Shown here: positions 61,215-64,000 of the stretch, in pieces
Numbering within the stretch: position 1 is the stretch's first letter
Layout of the letters: each line of letters begins with the position of its first letter
Assembly (NCBI GenBank): GCA_021801255.1
Contig: JAJYYH010000009.1
Span: 83,536-147,535, forward strand
From: Pseudomonadota bacterium
GTDB taxonomy: Bacteria; Pseudomonadota; Alphaproteobacteria; Acetobacterales; Acetobacteraceae
Reading direction: 5' to 3'
DNA: 64,000 bases
Notes under the pieces: model-generated
Told to the model about the DNA's origin: nothing
Seen by the model: the letters and a program-made list of their open reading frames with translations, nothing else
Database searches by the model: none
Position numbers and translations under genes: made by a program

Positions 61215-62650
61215 CCCCGCTTTCCGTGACCGACCGGTTGTTCTTCGATCGCGCCCAGGCGACGTTGGATCGCGACACCGCGGCGCGGCTCACCGCGTCC
61301 GCCCTCGCTGGCGCCGATGATGGCGAGCTTTTTCTCGAATATCGCGAAAGCGAGCAGGTCAGCCTCGATGACGGGCGCATCCGCGCCGCCGGTTTCGATA
61401 CCGCGCTCGGCTTCGGGCTGCGCGCGGTGGCCGGCGAGGCGACCGGCTATGCCCACGCCGGAGAGATCAGCGAGGCGGCGCTGCGCCGCGCCGCCGAGAC
61501 CGTGGGTGCCGTCAGGAGCGGCTATTCCGGCACCGCCGCCGCGGCCCCGCCGGGGAGCAACGCGCGGCTCTACGACGAGGCCAACCCGCTCACCGAGATG
61601 GCATTCGAGGCCCGCGCGGCATTGCTCGGCGCGATCGATGTCTATGCCCGCGCCAAGGACCGGCGCGTCGTTCAGGTCATGGCCTCGCTCACTGGAGAGT
61701 GGCAGGCGGTGCAGATCCTGCGCCCCGACGGCGCCCGCTTCGCCGATCTTCGCCCGCTGGTGCGCTTCAACGTCGCGGTGGTGGTGGAGGCCAATGGGCG
61801 GCGCGAAACCGGGAGTTTCGGTACCGGCGGGCGCTTCGACTACAGCCGCGTCACCGGCGAGGAAAATTGGCACCACGCCGTCGATGAGGCGTTGCGCCAG
61901 GCGCTGGTCAATCTCGCGAGCCACGCCGCGCCGGCCGGCGAGATGCCGGTGGTGCTCGGCCCCGGCTGGCCCGGCATCCTGCTGCACGAGGCGATCGGGC
62001 ATGGGCTGGAGGGCGATTTCAACCGTAAGAAAACCTCCGCCTTCGCCGGCCTGCTCGGCCAGCGCATCGCCTCCCCCGGCGTCACCGTGGTTGATGACGG
62101 CACACTTCCCGATCGGCGCGGCAGCCTCACCATCGACGACGAGGGCACGCCCTCGGCGCGCACCGTGCTGATCGAGGACGGCATCCTCGCCGGCTACATG
62201 CAGGACCGGCAGAACGCGCGCCTGATGGGTATGCGCCCGACCGGCAATGGCCGCCGCCAATCCTACGCCCACGCCCCGATGCCGCGCATGACCAACACCA
62301 TCATGCTGGGCGGCAACACGACCGCCGAGGAGATGATCCGCTCGGTCAAGCGCGGCCTCTACGCGGTGAATTTCGGCGGTGGGCAGGTTGATATCACCTC
62401 GGGCAAATTCGTCTTCTCGGCCTCCGAGGCCTATCTCATCGAGGACGGCCGCGTCGGCGCGCCGGTCAAGGGGGCGACCTTGATCGGCAACGGACCGGAG
62501 GCGCTGACCAGGGTCGAGATGATCGGCGATGACCTGGCGCTCGACCCGGGCATCGGCACCTGCGGCAAGAACGGCCAGGGCGTGCCGGTGGGCGTCGGCC
62601 AGCCAACCCTCAAGCTCGCCTCCCTCACCGTCGGCGGCACGGCGGCGTAA
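61211..62650 (+). CDS. tldD: Metalloprotease TldD
   Basis: A 479-residue zinc metallopeptidase of the TldD/PmbA family. The active-site HExxxH is HEAIGH (H259, E260, H264) in LLHEAIGHGLEGDFNRK. Family segments YMQDRQNARLMGM and GGGQVDITSGKFVFSASEAYLIEDG (split) follow near 335 and 395. TldD normally pairs with TldE/PmbA, which is not in this window. It starts inside the ctaA stop, so the two are probably co-transcribed. Confidence 0.95.
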   Translation: MTPLSVTDRLFFDRAQATLDRDTAARLTASALAGADDGELFLEYRESEQVSLDDGRIRAAGFDTALGFGLRAVAGEATGYAHAGEISEAALRRAAETVGAVRSGYSGTAAAAPPGSNARLYDEANPLTEMAFEARAALLGAIDVYARAKDRRVVQVMASLTGEWQAVQILRPDGARFADLRPLVRFNVAVVVEANGRRETGSFGTGGRFDYSRVTGEENWHHAVDEALRQALVNLASHAAPAGEMPVVLGPGWPGILLHEAIGHGLEGDFNRKKTSAFAGLLGQRIASPGVTVVDDGTLPDRRGSLTIDDEGTPSARTVLIEDGILAGYMQDRQNARLMGMRPTGNGRRQSYAHAPMPRMTNTIMLGGNTTAEEMIRSVKRGLYAVNFGGGQVDITSGKFVFSASEAYLIEDGRVGAPVKGATLIGNGPEALTRVEMIGDDLALDPGIGTCGKNGQGVPVGVGQPTLKLASLTVGGTAA

Positions 62651-62750
62651 GGGGCGGGTGGGGGATTGATCGAGGCAAAATAAGCGAGGCTGGCCCCAGC
62701 TTGTCGCAATGCAGCTTGGCGCAATGCGGCATCGGGTGAAACCCGGCCTG

Positions 62751-62779
62751 TTGCCGCGCCCGTGGGTTCGCGGTATGAG
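62751..62779 (+). promoter_or_regulatory. Promoter of tRNA-Arg
   Basis: TTGCCG (62751-62756) and TATGAG (62774-62779) are separated by exactly 17 bases. The predicted start is only 1-2 bases before the mature 5' end of the tRNA at 62788. Confidence 0.55.
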
Positions 62780-62787
62780 GCGCTGCC

Positions 62788-62864
62788 GGACCCGTAGCTC
62801 AGCTGGATAGAGCGTCGCCCTCCGAAGGCGAAGGTCGCACGTTCGAATCGTGTCGGGTCCGCCA
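62788..62864 (+). tRNA. tRNA-Arg (anticodon CCG)
   Basis: A 77-base cloverleaf. The acceptor stem GGACCCG pairs with CGGGTCC, followed by discriminator G and an encoded CCA. The D-arm is GCTCAGCTGGATAGAGC. The anticodon stem TCGCC/GGCGA has loop CTCCGAA, giving anticodon CCG. The T-arm contains GTTCGAATC. It reads CGG codons, common in this GC-rich genome. Its 3' end borders the accessory region at 62865-64000. Confidence 0.95.
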
Positions 62865-62911
62865 ATCGTTTCAATGGGTTAGCGATGGGCGGCAGGGCCG
62901 GCTAGAAACCC

Positions 62912-62931
62912 TGGCAACCACATGGCAACCA
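62912..62931. repeat. 9-base tandem direct repeat just after tRNA-Arg
   Basis: TGGCAACCA occurs at 62912-62920 and again at 62923-62931, 48 bases downstream of the tRNA end, in a 183-base stretch (62865-63047) without a gene. It may be a trace of an integration or recombinase site, but no integrase or matching copy of the tRNA end is visible. Confidence 0.3.
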
Positions 62932-63047
62932 ACTTTTCGGAAATCGCCCCCTTGGGACGGCGCCGGGTTGCTTCGGCCAGAGGTAGCGATCGCCCGCGCG
63001 CTATCCTGCCGCCATGATCCGCGCCGTGCTCATCGCCGTCGCCGTCA

Positions 63048-63953
63048 TCAGAACGACTGGCGAGCGGCGGCGGATTTTCGCTTTTTCGCGGCCGGCTGCA
63101 TGGCGGCGAGCGCCGGCGCGCTTTGGCGCTCATAAAGCGCGAACAGGTGCTCGGCGCGCTCGCGCTCGGAGGCGAACGGGGCGGGGCGATAGAGCCGGTC
63201 CACGGCGCGATCGAGCGCCGCATGGGCGCGGCGGAGCGCGGATTTCATCAGATCGGGATCATAAAGCGCTGCCAGCGTCGCGCCGGGGAATTGCGCCCGC
63301 GCGTCAATTACCGCTTGCGCCAACGCCTCGATCCGCCGGCGCTCTCTCTCATCCGCCTCCGGCCAGGGGAAGGTGTTGTAAACCAGACTGATCGAATAGC
63401 GATAATCGCTTTTCAGCCGGCCGCCGATCTGGCGCAGCCAGGCCATGTGCATCGCCGAGGTCAGGATGCCGAAATGCCAGAGGGTGGCGTCAAGGAGAAC
63501 GAAAACGAGATCGCTTGGAATAACTGGCGGCGCCAGCCAGCCGATCGGCAAATACTCGCGGCGCTCGGAACTAACTTTCGGGATCACCACGAAGGGGCGG
63601 TCGGGGATGACGGTGACATTGTATCGCTCGGGGTAATTCGCGATGTCGAGCGTGCTAAGCCGCTTGCTTTTGTGCCGAAACTGACGCACGGCCCGCATTC
63701 GCGCCTTGACGTGCGGCATCCCGGCAAGCTCGTTTGGCGTTGCGCTTTTGAGATTCAAAATCCAGCGTTTTAGACCATAAAGAAATTCATCCGTGCCAAT
63801 GAAGGGGTGAAGAAAGGCGTCTGCTTTAGGCTCCGCGCGCATAAAATTAGCGCGCTCCTCTTCATTAAAAACATCCTGATTACGCACCTTGCTCAGCCGA
63901 CTCTGCTGTGGTTCAATTGCTCGGATGCGGTGGATTAACAAGGGGTTGGCCAA
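63048..63953 (-). pseudogene. C-terminal part of an MmeI-like type IIG restriction-methylase, 5' side lost at an insertion sequence
   Basis: The frame ends at 63048 and reads as the target-recognition and C-terminal part of MmeI-family enzymes: FLHPFIGTDEF, RPFVVIPKVSSERREYLPIG, TLWHFGILTSAMHMAWLRQIGGRL (split), SDYRYSISLVYNTFPWPE, and LYDPDLMKSALRRAHAALDRAVDRLY (split). No methylase or nuclease motif is present. The frame meets a stop about 35 bases beyond the TTG at 63953, and an IS1595-type transposase starts there on the other strand. The true junction is probably between about 63880 and 63953. Confidence 0.65.
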
Positions 63954-64000
63954 TGGCGCGCAATTCGGTGCAGTTTCAGAAAGGGCTCAGCGAGGCGGAA
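63953..64000 (+). mobile_element. IS1595-family transposase, first 16 codons (runs off the right edge)
   Basis: ATG 63953, with AAGGGG seven bases upstream, opens a frame reading MARNSVQFQKGLSEAE to the last base of the window. From memory, this closely resembles the N-terminus of IS1595-type transposases (M-A-x-N-x-V-Q-F-Q-x-G-L-S-x-x-E-F). Only 16 residues are visible, so the family call rests on that short match and on the broken methylase gene next to it. Confidence 0.55.

Overview
The window is a gene-dense, GC-rich chromosomal segment of an alphaproteobacterium. The gene content points to the Acetobacteraceae (Rhodospirillales): an mdh-sucCDAB-lpdA operon, a fused transaldolase/glucose-6-phosphate isomerase, short intergenic GC-rich hairpin repeats, and a metX-metW / chorismate mutase-hisC-tyrC arrangement. 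The family assignment is inference from gene content and order, not from a search.

Layout, left to right. 1-148 is the cut-off start of a 2OG-Fe(II) oxygenase-like gene. 263-10256 carries zapE and the lower TCA cycle (mdh, sucC, sucD, sucA, sucB, lpdA). 10329-12016 holds pdxA-pdxJ (vitamin B6). 12152-15784 has a small helical orphan, a CorC-type transporter, a Cys-phosphatase and a Kdo 3-hydroxylase. 15872-17107 is phosphonoacetate hydrolase. 17306-21631 is a minus-strand thiamine unit: a consensus promoter, a TPP riboswitch, then thiC-thiO-thiS-thiG, ending beside a decayed enoyl-CoA hydratase. 21736-26735 has aidB convergent with a large single-chain restriction-modification enzyme. 26960-34868 is a plus-strand run of murein enzymes (MltB, RlpA, DacC) followed by tmk, holB, metG, tatD and an MBL-fold hydrolase. 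34869-36534 is a short accessory patch: two small orphan proteins, two GAAC-N7-GAAC motifs (the alphaproteobacterial SOS box), a candidate small RNA and an S24 repressor. 36559-42832 covers metW, metX, chorismate mutase, hisC, tyrC and nnrDE. 42911-45408 has malonyl-CoA decarboxylase and a yciI-EVE-Rieske unit. 45488-50634 is ccmCDEFGHI (cytochrome c maturation). 50704-54020 is a peptide-type ABC importer without ATPases. 54075-60041 is a pentose-phosphate cluster (tal-pgi, gnd, pgl divergent from rpiA, gntK). 60114-62650 has ctaA and tldD. 62788-62864 is tRNA-Arg(CCG), followed by the 3' part of an MmeI-like restriction-methylase whose upstream side meets the start of an IS1595-type transposase at the right edge.

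The housekeeping parts cooperate in an obvious way: mdh/suc/lpd feed respiration, ccm and ctaA build its cytochromes c and heme A, and tal-pgi/gnd/pgl/rpiA/gntK give gluconate and pentose-phosphate metabolism. The most interesting stretch is 35137-35255. It has a near-consensus sigma-70 promoter whose -10 lies inside an SOS-box-like repeat. The predicted start falls on the first base of a perfect hairpin, which is followed by a CCUCC-containing linker and a textbook Rho-independent terminator. Together these describe an ~84-nt small RNA that could be DNA-damage inducible. A second SOS-box-like repeat lies upstream of the neighbouring 130-residue orphan.
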